DNA of 64,000 bases from Novosphingobium sp. PC22D (GTDB lineage Bacteria > Pseudomonadota > Alphaproteobacteria > Sphingomonadales > Sphingomonadaceae). Within the stretch, counting starts at the first letter, position 1; every line of letters starts with the position of its first letter. Location: assembly GCF_002556635.1 (NCBI RefSeq), contig NZ_MWMO01000002.1:310001-374000 (forward strand). The letters are read 5' to 3'. A program made the position numbers and the translations under genes. A model generated the notes under the pieces. The model was not told where the DNA came from. It worked only from the letters and a program-made list of their open reading frames with translations, and searched no databases. Shown piece by piece: positions 7,919-16,804 of this stretch.

Positions 7919-10331
7919 TCTGATAGGCCTTGCCGCTGTCACCCTTGCGTCTCCCGCGCTCGCGCGCGAGGAGCGCTTGCCTATTGACGTGCCTGCCTCG
8001 CGGCTCGACCAGGCGGTGCGCGCCCTCGGACGGCAGAGCGGCGCCAGTATCGGCTTTCGCGACATCGGCGTCGCGCGGGTCCGCGTCAACGCGGTGCGCG
8101 GGCGCTACACCGCGGGCGAGGCGATCTACCTGATGCTCCACGAGACCGGCGCACGCGCACGACGCGTGGCGCAGGACACGTTTCTCGTCGAGGCCGACCC
8201 CGATTTCGGCAAAGCGCGCGAATCGCCGCCCCCGGCCCCGTCCCGAGCGCGCGATCCGTACAGGCCGATCCCGGACATTCCGCCGGTCGAGATCGTCGTG
8301 ACCGGCACCAAGCGCGACATCCCGATCGAGGCCTATCCCGGGATGGTGCACATCATCGACGGCGACCAGCTCAACGCCAGCACCGGCCGGCTGGGCAGCG
8401 ACGCGATCGCGGCGACGACGCCGAGCGTGGTCTCCACCCACCTCGGCCCGGGGCGGAACAAGCTGTTCGTGCGCGGCATCGCCGATTCGAGCTTCGTCGG
8501 CCCGACCCAGTCCACCGTCGGCCAGTACTGGGGCAACAGCCGCATCACCTACAGCGCGCCCGATCCCAGCCTGAAGCTGTTCGACGTGCGCCGGATCGAG
8601 GTACTCGAAGGCCCGCAGGGCACGCTCTACGGCGCCGGATCGCTGGGCGGGATCGTTCGCGTCGTCCCACGCGCGCCGCAGCTCGATACCGCCGGCGGCT
8701 CGGTCTGGGCGGGAGTCGAGGCCGTCTCGCACGGCCAGCCGGGGTATGACGGCGGCGCCGTGCTCAACGTGCCGCTCGTGGAAGACCGCCTCGGCTTGCG
8801 CGTGCTTGCCTTCGGGTCGGTGGAAAACGGCTACATCGACGATGCCGGGCGCGGCCTGAGCGACGTCAACGACGTCGACTCGCTGGGAGGCCGTGCCTCG
8901 CTGCGCTTCGACAACGGCGACGATCTCCTCATCGATACCAGCCTCGTCGGCCAGCGGATCAAGGGCAGCGACAGCCAGTACGCCCAGCGCGACCTCGGCG
9001 GGCTCACGCGATCGAGCGCGATCCAGCAGCCCTACAGCAACGATTTCCTGCTGGCCGACGTGGTCGTGCGCAAGTCCTGGGGCGACATCGATCTCACCAC
9101 ATCGCTGGGATACGCCTACCAGAACGTATCCGAGGTCTTCGAGGGCTCGGCGCTGACCAGCGTCAGCGACTCTCTGCTGGCGCCGGCCGAGACGGCGCAG
9201 GCCGCGCGCTTCAGCCAGAAGAACGTGATCAACATGTTCACCGCCGAGGTCCGCTTGTCGAAAAGCCTGCCCGACGGGACCGGCTGGCTGCTGGCGACGA
9301 GCTTCCTGCGCAACGAGGCGAAGGTGAGCCGCCAGACCGAGACGCCCCCTTTCATCAGTCCGCTGACCGGCGTGCAGAACAATGTCAATGAAGTCACGGT
9401 CTACGGCGAGGCCACGGTTTCGCCGGCGGAGCGGTTGAACGTGACCGTGGGCGCGCGGGCGGCGACCTCGCGCCTGTCCGGCGCCGCGCAGGACGCGGTC
9501 GTTCCGCTGATCGCCTACAATCTCGATCCCGGCGCGAAAGCGAGCCGCAACGAAACCCGCCTGCTGCCCTCGCTGGCGATCGCCTACCAGGCGAACCGGG
9601 ACCTGACGCTGTTCGCGCGCTATCAGGAAGGCTTCAGGCCGGGCGGCATCGCCGTGCGCCGCGAATACGTGCAGCGCTACGAGGGCGACCGCGTCCGGAC
9701 GGTCGAGGCCGGCCTGCGCTACCGCACGGGGGGCCTCGAGCTAGAAACGAGCGCCTCGTGGACGGACTGGAGCAACATCCAGGCGGACCTGATCGACGGC
9801 TTCGGCTTTCCCACCACCAGCAACGTGGGCGACGGCAACGTGTTCTCGGCGGGCTTCTCGGGCCGGTGGCGGCCCCTCCCCGGCCTCGAACTCGACGGCG
9901 CGATCTTCTTCAACGAATCGAAGGTCACCAGTCGCGACCAGATTCTGGTCCAGCTCCAGCAGAAGGTCGAAAGCGAGAGCTTCAACCGGCTGCCCAACAT
10001 CGCCGACAAGACCGCGCGCGTCGGGTTCACCTGGTCGACGCTGCTCGACGACGACCACGACCTCGAGCTGACCGGCTTCGCGCGCTATGTCGGCAAGTCG
10101 ATCCTCGGCATCGGCCCGATCCTCGGCCAGCCGCAGGGCGACTATCTCGATACCGGTCTCGAAGCGAGCCTGCGCTCGGGCCCGCTGCGCTTTAGCCTGG
10201 CGCTCTCGAACCTGCTCGATTCGACCGGCAACCGCTTCGCGCTGGGATCGCCGTTCCAGGTCCGCGACCGCAACCAGATCACTCCGCTCAAGCCGCGCTC
10301 TTTGCGGCTTGGACTCGAGTTCGACTTCTGA
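7902..10331 (+). CDS. TonB-dependent transducer with STN signalling domain
   Basis: An 809-residue outer-membrane receptor. A signal peptide (about 1-21, ending SPALA) is followed by the secretin/TonB N-terminal (STN) domain at about 27-100 (IDVPASRLDQAVRALGRQSG, then AGEAIYLMLHETGARARRV). A Pro-rich linker, the TonB box (VEIVVTGT) and the plug (about 125-235; RIEVLEGPQGTLYGAGSLGG) come next, then a 22-strand-type barrel ending in LRLGLEFDF with the usual terminal Phe. The STN domain matches the sigma/FecR pair upstream, so this is a transducer that reports its ligand. Iron-siderophore or haem is the usual substrate class, but nothing in the sequence fixes it. Confidence 0.93.
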   Translation: MVRSASLIGLAAVTLASPALAREERLPIDVPASRLDQAVRALGRQSGASIGFRDIGVARVRVNAVRGRYTAGEAIYLMLHETGARARRVAQDTFLVEADPDFGKARESPPPAPSRARDPYRPIPDIPPVEIVVTGTKRDIPIEAYPGMVHIIDGDQLNASTGRLGSDAIAATTPSVVSTHLGPGRNKLFVRGIADSSFVGPTQSTVGQYWGNSRITYSAPDPSLKLFDVRRIEVLEGPQGTLYGAGSLGGIVRVVPRAPQLDTAGGSVWAGVEAVSHGQPGYDGGAVLNVPLVEDRLGLRVLAFGSVENGYIDDAGRGLSDVNDVDSLGGRASLRFDNGDDLLIDTSLVGQRIKGSDSQYAQRDLGGLTRSSAIQQPYSNDFLLADVVVRKSWGDIDLTTSLGYAYQNVSEVFEGSALTSVSDSLLAPAETAQAARFSQKNVINMFTAEVRLSKSLPDGTGWLLATSFLRNEAKVSRQTETPPFISPLTGVQNNVNEVTVYGEATVSPAERLNVTVGARAATSRLSGAAQDAVVPLIAYNLDPGAKASRNETRLLPSLAIAYQANRDLTLFARYQEGFRPGGIAVRREYVQRYEGDRVRTVEAGLRYRTGGLELETSASWTDWSNIQADLIDGFGFPTTSNVGDGNVFSAGFSGRWRPLPGLELDGAIFFNESKVTSRDQILVQLQQKVESESFNRLPNIADKTARVGFTWSTLLDDDHDLELTGFARYVGKSILGIGPILGQPQGDYLDTGLEASLRSGPLRFSLALSNLLDSTGNRFALGSPFQVRDRNQITPLKPRSLRLGLEFDF

Positions 10332-10374
10332 GGCAGGCGGAGGCCTCGTCGACCGTGCGGCGGAGGGCTCATAG

Positions 10375-11106
10375 CTAGCCCTCGGCCCGCGGCAAGGCGG
10401 CGGGACCATCCTTGAGGCCGATCCCGGTCGCGCCGCTCCGGCGGGCCGCCGTCAGCAGGCGCGCGATCGTGTCGGCGGCCTTGTCGTAGGACAGGCCCCG
10501 TGGCGGACGGATGTTCGAGATGCAGTTGCGTTCGCTGTCCTGGCGTCCCGGCGCCGGGTTCCAGGTGAGATAGGCGCCGAGACTGTCGGGGGCGGTCAGG
10601 CCGGGCCGTTCGCCGATAAGGACGCAAACCAATTTCGCGCCCAGCGCCTCGCCGACTTCATCCCCCAGCGCGACGCGACCGAGCCGAGCGACCGTGACCG
10701 GCGCGATCGCCCAGTCCGCCAGCCGCTCGAACAGCGCCAGCGCGACGGACGCGGCATGCGCGTGGACCGCCGCGGGCGAGAGGCCGTCGGCGATGACGAT
10801 CGCGAGGTCGTAGTCGCCGCGCGTCAGCCGCGCCGCGCTCGCGTCATCGAGACGGCGCCCGAGATCGGGACGCCGAAGGTACTCGGTCCGGTCGGCGGCG
10901 CGACTGGCGATTTCGATCACCTCGCGTCCGAGCGCGTCGGCGAGGCCGACGGGCTCGAACGGGCTTACCACCGCGTCGCGCGCGCGGGCATGGTCGAGTT
11001 CGAACGCCAGTTGCGCGCGCGTCGGCAGCGAAGAGCCGGCCCGTCCGAGTCGCAGCCGCGCGTGGCTGAGCGCGCGAAGCCGCTCGACGAGAGGCTGGTC
11101 AGTCAT
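10375..11106 (-). CDS. eutC: Ethanolamine ammonia-lyase, small subunit
   Basis: A 243-residue light chain of adenosylcobalamin-dependent ethanolamine ammonia-lyase, which splits ethanolamine into acetaldehyde and ammonia with EutB. Family motifs are visible: RLRLGRAGSSLPTRAQLAFELDHARARDAV, quoted here in part as LGRAGSSLPT; the cobalamin-site region DGLSPAAVHAHA; and a C-terminal CISNIRPPRGLSYDKAADTI region quoted as NIRPPRGLSY. The ATG at 11106 overlaps the end of eutB by 8 bases, so the two are translationally coupled. No EutA reactivase, microcompartment shell or acetaldehyde dehydrogenase gene is nearby, so this is the minimal cytosolic form. Confidence 0.95.
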   Translation of the reverse strand: MTDQPLVERLRALSHARLRLGRAGSSLPTRAQLAFELDHARARDAVVSPFEPVGLADALGREVIEIASRAADRTEYLRRPDLGRRLDDASAARLTRGDYDLAIVIADGLSPAAVHAHAASVALALFERLADWAIAPVTVARLGRVALGDEVGEALGAKLVCVLIGERPGLTAPDSLGAYLTWNPAPGRQDSERNCISNIRPPRGLSYDKAADTIARLLTAARRSGATGIGLKDGPAALPRAEG

Positions 11107-12493
11107 GATGCGTCGCCAGTTGCAGGATTCGGCCGGGCAGTTCGCTCGTGCCCGGATCGGTGAGCCTGCCATCGCACCACAGGCCGTTGGCCTCGAGCCA
11201 CGCCTCGAACTCGGGCGCGGGCGCGAGCCCGAACGCCTCGCGAACATAAAGTGCGTCGTGAAACGAGGTCGACTGATAGCCGAGCATGACGTCGTCCGCC
11301 CCCGGCACGCCCATGATGAAATTGACGCCGGCGGCCGCGCTCATCGTCAGGATCGCGTCCATGTCGTCGGCATCCGCCTCGGCGTGGTTGGTGTAGCAGA
11401 TGTCCAGCCCCATCGGCAGGCCGAGCAGTTTGCCGCAGAAGTGGTCCTCCAGCGCGGCGCGCATGATCTGCTTGCCGTCGTAGAGGTACTCGGGGCCGAT
11501 GAAGCCGACCACAGAGTTGACCAGCAGCGGATCGAACGCGCGCGCGACGCCATGGGCCCGGGCTTCGAGCGTCTGCTGATCGACCCCGTGATGCGCGTCG
11601 GCGGAAAGGCAAGAGCCCTGCCCCGTCTCGAAATACATGCAATTCGTTCCCGCCGTGCCCCGCCCCAGCGACGCGGTCGCCTCGCGGGCCTCGGCGAGCA
11701 GCGCGAGATCGATGCCGAAGCCCCGGTTCGCGGCCTGCGTCCCGGCGATCGACTGGAAGCACAAGTCGACCGGCACGCCCTGCCCGATCAGCTCTAACGT
11801 GCTGGTGACATGGGTCAGCACGCAAGTCTGCGTGGGAATGGCCAGGCTTTCGCGCAGCGCGTCGAGCAAGCGCAAGAGCTCGCCGGTCGCGGCAAGGTCG
11901 TCACCCGCCGGATTGATGCCGATCACCGCGTCGCCCGAGGCCATCAGCAGGCCATCGACGATCGAGGCGGCGATCCCGCCCGGATCGTCGCGCGGGTGAT
12001 TGGGTTGCAGCCGCGTCGAGAAGCGTCCGGGCAGGCCGAGCGTGTCGCGAAAGGCGCTGACCACCCTGATCTTGCGCGCGGCGATGACGAGGTCCTGATT
12101 GCGCATGAGCTTGGAGACGGCGGCGGCCATTTCGGGCGTGATCCCCCGACCGACCCGCGCGATCTCGGCCCCGTCGTTCGCCTCGCCGAGCAGCCATTCG
12201 CGAAATTCGCCCACGGTCATCGCCGCGAGCGGCGCGAAAAGCGTCTTGTCATGCCCGTCGACGATCATGCGCGTGACCTCGTCGTCCTCGTAGGGAACCA
12301 CGGGGTCCTCGAGGAAGGTCGCGAGCGGCAGGTCCGCCAGGATCATCCGCGCGGCGACGCGTTCCTCCGCGCTGGCGGCGGCAATTCCGGCAAGCTCGTC
12401 GCCCGACCGGCGCGTGCTGGCGGCGGCGAGCAAGCGCTTGAGGTCGGCGAACCGGTGGCGCTGCTGCCCGAGCGTGGCGCTGTAGCTTGGCAA
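11099..12493 (-). CDS. eutB: Ethanolamine ammonia-lyase, large subunit
   Basis: Catalytic TIM-barrel subunit. Conserved blocks include RSGDELAGIAAASAEERVAA, RLQPNHPRDD, GDAVIGINPAGDD, CMYFETGQGSCLSADAHHG, VVGFIGPEYLYDGKQI, CYTNHAEADADD and FIMGVPGADDVMLGYQ. The frame is open to 12667, giving 522 residues, but the first 58 residues are low-complexity and unlike the family. The TTG at 12493 has GAGG eight bases upstream and gives 464 residues, close to the usual 450-465, so I prefer it. It should be cobalamin-dependent. The divergent neighbour is an ammonium transporter/c-di-GMP fusion, suggesting that ammonia released here is sensed. Confidence 0.95.
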   Translation of the reverse strand: MPSYSATLGQQRHRFADLKRLLAAASTRRSGDELAGIAAASAEERVAARMILADLPLATFLEDPVVPYEDDEVTRMIVDGHDKTLFAPLAAMTVGEFREWLLGEANDGAEIARVGRGITPEMAAAVSKLMRNQDLVIAARKIRVVSAFRDTLGLPGRFSTRLQPNHPRDDPGGIAASIVDGLLMASGDAVIGINPAGDDLAATGELLRLLDALRESLAIPTQTCVLTHVTSTLELIGQGVPVDLCFQSIAGTQAANRGFGIDLALLAEAREATASLGRGTAGTNCMYFETGQGSCLSADAHHGVDQQTLEARAHGVARAFDPLLVNSVVGFIGPEYLYDGKQIMRAALEDHFCGKLLGLPMGLDICYTNHAEADADDMDAILTMSAAAGVNFIMGVPGADDVMLGYQSTSFHDALYVREAFGLAPAPEFEAWLEANGLWCDGRLTDPGTSELPGRILQLATHHD

Positions 12494-12665
12494 GACTGTG
12501 GCCTCGTGTCCGGTTGGCGAGCGCGCGAGTTTCCAGGATCGGCGACGACTTGGCCAGACGAAAATGGCGGGCCTGTCCGGCTCACCGTAAGGCGCAGCCG
12601 ATCCGGCGCGGGAGCCCGGCAAGAACGGCCGCGCCCGAATAGGTGATGATGCGAAATAAGATAAC

Positions 12666-12690
12666 ACTCGTTCACAACTGGCGAACGAGT
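12666..12690. promoter_or_regulatory. Palindrome between eutBC and the Amt fusion gene
   Basis: Perfect 8-base inverted repeat ACTCGTTC (12666-12673) and GAACGAGT (12683-12690) with a 9-base spacer, inside the 301-base divergent region and surrounded by A/T-rich sequence. It has the geometry of a dimeric-regulator operator able to control both directions. The regulator is unknown; none is encoded beside it. Confidence 0.5.
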
Positions 12691-12794
12691 TGGGCGCGTC
12701 CGAATTTCAAAGTTAACTCACGACGAACAACGGTTTACTAACGTTTCTGGTCCACGGTCGCCGCATTGGAAGCGACAAGGCGGGACAAACGATC

Positions 12795-15700
12795 TTGAAT
12801 TTCCGGCTTACGTCGGTCGTGGGGGCCGTCTGCATTGTATTTCCGGCGAACGCACACGCGGCAGCGCTCGTGCGAACCGGGACCCAGGTTCAAAACCGAG
12901 TCGAGGATCTCACCGCCACGATCGACATGATCTGGGTGCTGATTGCGGCGACCCTGGTGATGATGATGCAGGTGGGCTTCATGCTGCTGGAGTCCGGTTC
13001 GGTCCGGACCAAGAACGCGGTCAGCGTCGCCCAGAAGAACCTGCTCGACTTCGCTTTTTCCACGGTCGTGTTCGCGCTGGTCGGCTTCGGTCTCGCGTTC
13101 GGGGGTTCGACGACGCTGCTGCCGATCGGCAGCGATCCGGACTTCTTCCTGCTCGGCGGGGTCTCGGGGAACAACGCGACCTTCTTCATCTTCGAAGTGA
13201 TGTTCTGCGGCACGGCGGCGACGATCATTTCCGGCGCAGTCGCCGAACGCATGCGGCTGCGCGCCTATATCGTGCTGTGCATCCTGGTGGCGGGGTTCGT
13301 CTATCCGGTCTTCACGCAATGGGCCTGGGGCAATGCCCTCGCCCATTCGCGCGGTGCCTTCCTCGCGAACAACGGCTTCGTCGATTTCGCCGGTTCGACG
13401 GTGGTCCACGCGACGGGTGGCTGGTTCGCGCTCGCGGCGTGTATCGTCCTGGGCTCGCGCGACGGCCGGTTCACCAACGGCTCGCCGATCCGCTTCAGCG
13501 GACACAGCGTCGTCCTCGCCTCGGCGGGCACGCTCTTCCTGTTCATCGGCTGGATCGGCTTCAACGGCGGCTCCACGCTCGCCGCCACGAGCCAGGTGCC
13601 GGGCATCATCCTCAACACCGTTCTTGCCGGCGCGGCGGGCGGTGTCGTCGGCTATGGCGCGATGTGGTTCGGCGGGGCGATGCTGCCCGAGCGCGCGGTC
13701 AACGGCGTGGTCGGCGGGCTCGTGGCGATCACGGCGGGCTGCCACCTGGTCGAGCCGGGCTCGGCGCTGCTGCTGGGCGCCGTCGGCGGCGTGTGCGCCA
13801 ATGCCGCCAACTACTACCTCGAGACGCGCCACCGGATCGACGACGCGGTCGGCGCGGTCGGCGTTCATGCCGTGGCGGGCGTCATCGGCACGATCGGGGT
13901 CGCGCTGCTGGCGCCGGTCGAGCTGCTGCCCGCGGGCTCGCGAGGCACCCAACTGCTCGTGCAGCTCGAAGGCAGCGTGCTCAATTTCATCTGGGCCTTC
14001 GGCACCGGCCTGATCCTCACGCTCTCGATACGCCCGTTCATCAGCCTGCGCGTGACACCCGAACAGGAGGCGCTGGGCCTCAACGCAGCCGAGCACGGCG
14101 CCAAGCTGGGCACCGATCACTTGCAGGCCGCCGTCGAGTTCATGCTCGAGGACAGCCCGTCCAACCATCGCCTCAAGGTCGAGGCCGGTGACGAGAACGA
14201 GGGGCTGACCACCGCGCTCAACAGCCTGATGGACAAGATCCAGGAGACGGAGGCCAGGCGGTCGCAGGCCGTCCATGCGAACCGCTCCGACGAAGAGGCG
14301 CAGCGGCTCGCGGCCTTCGGCGAAGTGGCTTCGGAAGCGATCTTCCTCATCCACGACGACCTGATCCGCAGCGCCAACAGCGCGGCGGCCACGCTGTTCG
14401 AAACGAAATCCGAAACGCTGGTCGATACGCGGCCCGAGGACCTGATCCATCCCCGGCTGCGCTCGCAATTGCGCTCCTGGCTCGAAACCGGCGCGGACGC
14501 GGTGCACGAGGCCGTCGCCATATCGCGCAGCGGGGCCGAGATTCCCGTCGAGATCCGCTTCCGCGAGATCGAGATAGACGGTCACAACGTCGTCGTCCTG
14601 CGCATGACCAATCTCAGCGAACGCGAGGAAGCGCGCAAGGCGATCTACCGGCTCGCGCTGCACGACACGCTCACCGACCTGCCGAACCGCGAACTGTTCA
14701 ACCGCCGTCTCGAAACGGCGCTCAAGAACCAGCGCTTCGGCACGCTCACCGCCCTGCTGCTGATCGACATCGACCGCTTCAAGGACATCAACGACCTGCA
14801 CGGGCACCCCTCGGGCGACCTCGTGCTCACGGCGGTCGCCGAGCGACTGCTCGCCGGGGTGCGCGATTGCGACACGGTCGCGCGCCTCGGCGGGGACGAG
14901 TTCGCCGTCATCCACACGAACATCGCCTTCCCCAATCAGGCGCTCGACCTTGCGTACCGCATCCTGCAGAACATCTCGCAGCCGCTGACGCTGCCCACCG
15001 GCAACGTCATCCAGCCGCGCGCGAGCATAGGCCTCGCGCTCAGTCCCGACGACGCCGAAGACATGGCGACGCTGATGCAGCACGCGGACTTCGCGCTCTA
15101 TGCGACCAAGAATCGCGGCCGCAACGGCTTCCAGCGCTACAAGCCGGAGATGGGCCGCGTCATCCGTCTGCGCCAGGAACTGGAGGAGGACCTTTCCAAG
15201 GCGATCGAGCGCAACCAGCTGTTCCTCCACTTCCAGCCGCGCGTCTACGTCGAGACCGGCGAGGTCGCGAGCTTCGAGGCGCTACTGCGCTGGAATCGCG
15301 ATGGCCGGCTCATTCCGCCCGAGGACTTCATCTCGATCGCCGAGGAATCGGGCCTGATCATTCCGATCGGCGCCTGGGTCATCCGCGAGGCCTGCAAGGC
15401 CGCGAGCGAGGTGCTCGACGGCATGCCGATCAGCGTCAACGTCAGCACGCGCCAGTTCCACGATCCGCTGCTGCTCGCGACGATCTCGGAAGCGCTGCAC
15501 AGCAGCGGCCTGGATGCCTCGCGTCTCGAACTCGAGATCACCGAAAGCGTGCTCGTCGACGACGACCGCACGGCGACACGCACGCTCAACACCTTGCGCG
15601 GCCTGGGCGTGCGGGTTGCGCTCGACGACTTCGGGACGGGCTATTCCTCGCTGAGCTATCTGACCCGCTTCACCTTCGATACGATCAAGATCGACCGCAG

Positions 15701-15947
15701 CTTCATCCAGATGGAGGACGAGAAGACCTGGCACGTCATGCGCTCGGTCCTGCAGATGTCCTCGCAGCTCAGCACCTCGGTGGTCGCGGAGGGCGTGGAG
15801 ACGCAGGAACAGCTCGACAAGCTGGCCCGCGAGGGCTGCAACCAGATCCAGGGCTTCCTCGTCTCCGAGCCGATGCCCGCCGCCGCCGCCGCGAGCCATG
15901 TCGTCAACGGGCGCTGGCAAAAGCCGCCTTCGCTAGAAGTCGCCTGA
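12795..15947 (+). CDS. Ammonium transporter fused to PAS-GGDEF-EAL
   Basis: A 1050-residue fusion. Residues 1-22 look like a signal peptide. Residues about 35-430 are a full Amt domain that keeps the counterparts of the E. coli AmtB twin histidines (H205 in DFAGSTVVH, H358 in GAVGVHAV), the Phe gate (F137, F256), D197 and S260. A soluble linker and a PAS domain (about 505-610) lead to a GGDEF diguanylate cyclase (about 615-785). The GGDEF motif (699-703) and the RxxD inhibitory site (RDCD, 690-693) are intact. The EAL phosphodiesterase (about 795-1035) keeps EAL (828-830), ITES, DDFGTGYSSL, KIDRSF and VVAEGVET. This suggests ammonium or transport state controls c-di-GMP. Start is TTG, with a purine-rich AAGGCGGG upstream. 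The gene is divergent from eutBC. Confidence 0.93.
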   Translation: MNFRLTSVVGAVCIVFPANAHAAALVRTGTQVQNRVEDLTATIDMIWVLIAATLVMMMQVGFMLLESGSVRTKNAVSVAQKNLLDFAFSTVVFALVGFGLAFGGSTTLLPIGSDPDFFLLGGVSGNNATFFIFEVMFCGTAATIISGAVAERMRLRAYIVLCILVAGFVYPVFTQWAWGNALAHSRGAFLANNGFVDFAGSTVVHATGGWFALAACIVLGSRDGRFTNGSPIRFSGHSVVLASAGTLFLFIGWIGFNGGSTLAATSQVPGIILNTVLAGAAGGVVGYGAMWFGGAMLPERAVNGVVGGLVAITAGCHLVEPGSALLLGAVGGVCANAANYYLETRHRIDDAVGAVGVHAVAGVIGTIGVALLAPVELLPAGSRGTQLLVQLEGSVLNFIWAFGTGLILTLSIRPFISLRVTPEQEALGLNAAEHGAKLGTDHLQAAVEFMLEDSPSNHRLKVEAGDENEGLTTALNSLMDKIQETEARRSQAVHANRSDEEAQRLAAFGEVASEAIFLIHDDLIRSANSAAATLFETKSETLVDTRPEDLIHPRLRSQLRSWLETGADAVHEAVAISRSGAEIPVEIRFREIEIDGHNVVVLRMTNLSEREEARKAIYRLALHDTLTDLPNRELFNRRLETALKNQRFGTLTALLLIDIDRFKDINDLHGHPSGDLVLTAVAERLLAGVRDCDTVARLGGDEFAVIHTNIAFPNQALDLAYRILQNISQPLTLPTGNVIQPRASIGLALSPDDAEDMATLMQHADFALYATKNRGRNGFQRYKPEMGRVIRLRQELEEDLSKAIERNQLFLHFQPRVYVETGEVASFEALLRWNRDGRLIPPEDFISIAEESGLIIPIGAWVIREACKAASEVLDGMPISVNVSTRQFHDPLLLATISEALHSSGLDASRLELEITESVLVDDDRTATRTLNTLRGLGVRVALDDFGTGYSSLSYLTRFTFDTIKIDRSFIQMEDEKTWHVMRSVLQMSSQLSTSVVAEGVETQEQLDKLAREGCNQIQGFLVSEPMPAAAAASHVVNGRWQKPPSLEVA

Positions 15948-16001
15948 CGCCCCAAGGCCCCGGATGCCGCACTGCGGAAGACAGGGGTTTCGCTGTTCGC
16001 A

Positions 16002-16029
16002 ATTGCTATATATAACTGAATACAGCAAT
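16002..16029. promoter_or_regulatory. Palindrome upstream of modA, possible ModE-type operator
   Basis: ATTGCTATAT (16002-16011) and ATACAGCAAT (16020-16029) form a 10-base inverted repeat with one mismatch and an 8-base spacer, ending 19 bases before the modA ATG. The TATA-rich half sites recall the operators of ModE, the molybdate-responsive repressor. No modE gene is in the window, so the assignment is inference. Confidence 0.5.
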
Positions 16030-16047
16030 CGAACCACGGAGCCACTA

Positions 16048-16797
16048 ATGGTCCTGCGCGCCCTTTGCGCCATCCTTCTTGGCGCCCTAAGCCTCGCCCA
16101 AGCGCCGGTGGCAACCGCAGGCGAAACCCGCGTCGCGGTGGCCGCCAACTTCACCGAACCCGCCAAGGAAATCGCGACGGCCTTCCGCAAGGCCACGGGG
16201 CACCGCGCGATTCTCAGCTTCGGCTCTTCGGGCGCGTTCTATACCCAGATCGCCCATGGCGCGCCCTTCGACGTCTACCTCTCCGCCGACTCGGAGCGGC
16301 CGGCCAAGGCGGAGAGCGAGGGCCTCGCGGTGCCCAAGAGCCGCTTTACCTACGCGACCGGGCGCCTTGTGCTCTACTCGACCAAACCGGGCTTGGTCGA
16401 TGCCGCCGGCGGCGTGCTGAAGCGCGGCGGGTTCGCGCGGATCGCGATCGCCGATCCCGCGCTCGCGCCCTACGGCAGCGCCGCGGTGGAAACGATGGAC
16501 CGGCTCGGCGTGACGGACCGTCTCGCGCCCCGCATCGTCAAGGGCACCTCGATCACGCAAGCCTACCAGTTCGTCTCCACCGGCGCCGCGGACCTCGGCT
16601 TCGTCGCGCTGAGCCAAGTGGCGAAGACCAAGGGCGGATCGCGCTGGGTGGTCCCGGCGAAGTATCACGCACCGATCGCGCAGCAGGCCGTGATCCTCAA
16701 GCGCGGCGCGCGCAATCCGGCGGCGCTAGCCTTCGCCAGGTTCCTGCGCGGGCCGGCCGCGCGCGCGATCATCAAGCGCTACGGCTACGGCGCATGA
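16048..16797 (+). CDS. modA: Molybdate-binding periplasmic protein
   Basis: A 249-residue substrate-binding protein of the molybdate ABC importer. The signal peptide is about residues 1-25 (LLGALSLAQAPVATAG). The mature protein has the ModA order VAVAANFTEPAKEIA, SFGSSGAFYTQI, GAPFDVYLSAD, then TGRLVLYS, DPALAPYGSAAVE, KGTSITQAYQFVSTGAADLGF and GPAARAIIKRYGY. The ATG at 16048 has GGAG six bases upstream and directly precedes the signal peptide. It is followed after 7 bases by modB. Tungstate binding is possible in this family, but the modABC order favours molybdate. Confidence 0.95.
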   Translation: MVLRALCAILLGALSLAQAPVATAGETRVAVAANFTEPAKEIATAFRKATGHRAILSFGSSGAFYTQIAHGAPFDVYLSADSERPAKAESEGLAVPKSRFTYATGRLVLYSTKPGLVDAAGGVLKRGGFARIAIADPALAPYGSAAVETMDRLGVTDRLAPRIVKGTSITQAYQFVSTGAADLGFVALSQVAKTKGGSRWVVPAKYHAPIAQQAVILKRGARNPAALAFARFLRGPAARAIIKRYGYGA

Positions 16798-16804
16798 CGC
16801 GCTG

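Noticed and set aside
10375..12493. Ethanolamine microcompartment operon
   Set aside because: Only eutB and eutC are present; no shell, EutA, EutE, EutJ or regulator genes lie beside them.
12738..15230. Minus-strand frame opposite the Amt fusion
   Set aside because: Shadow of the fusion gene; no recognisable protein features.
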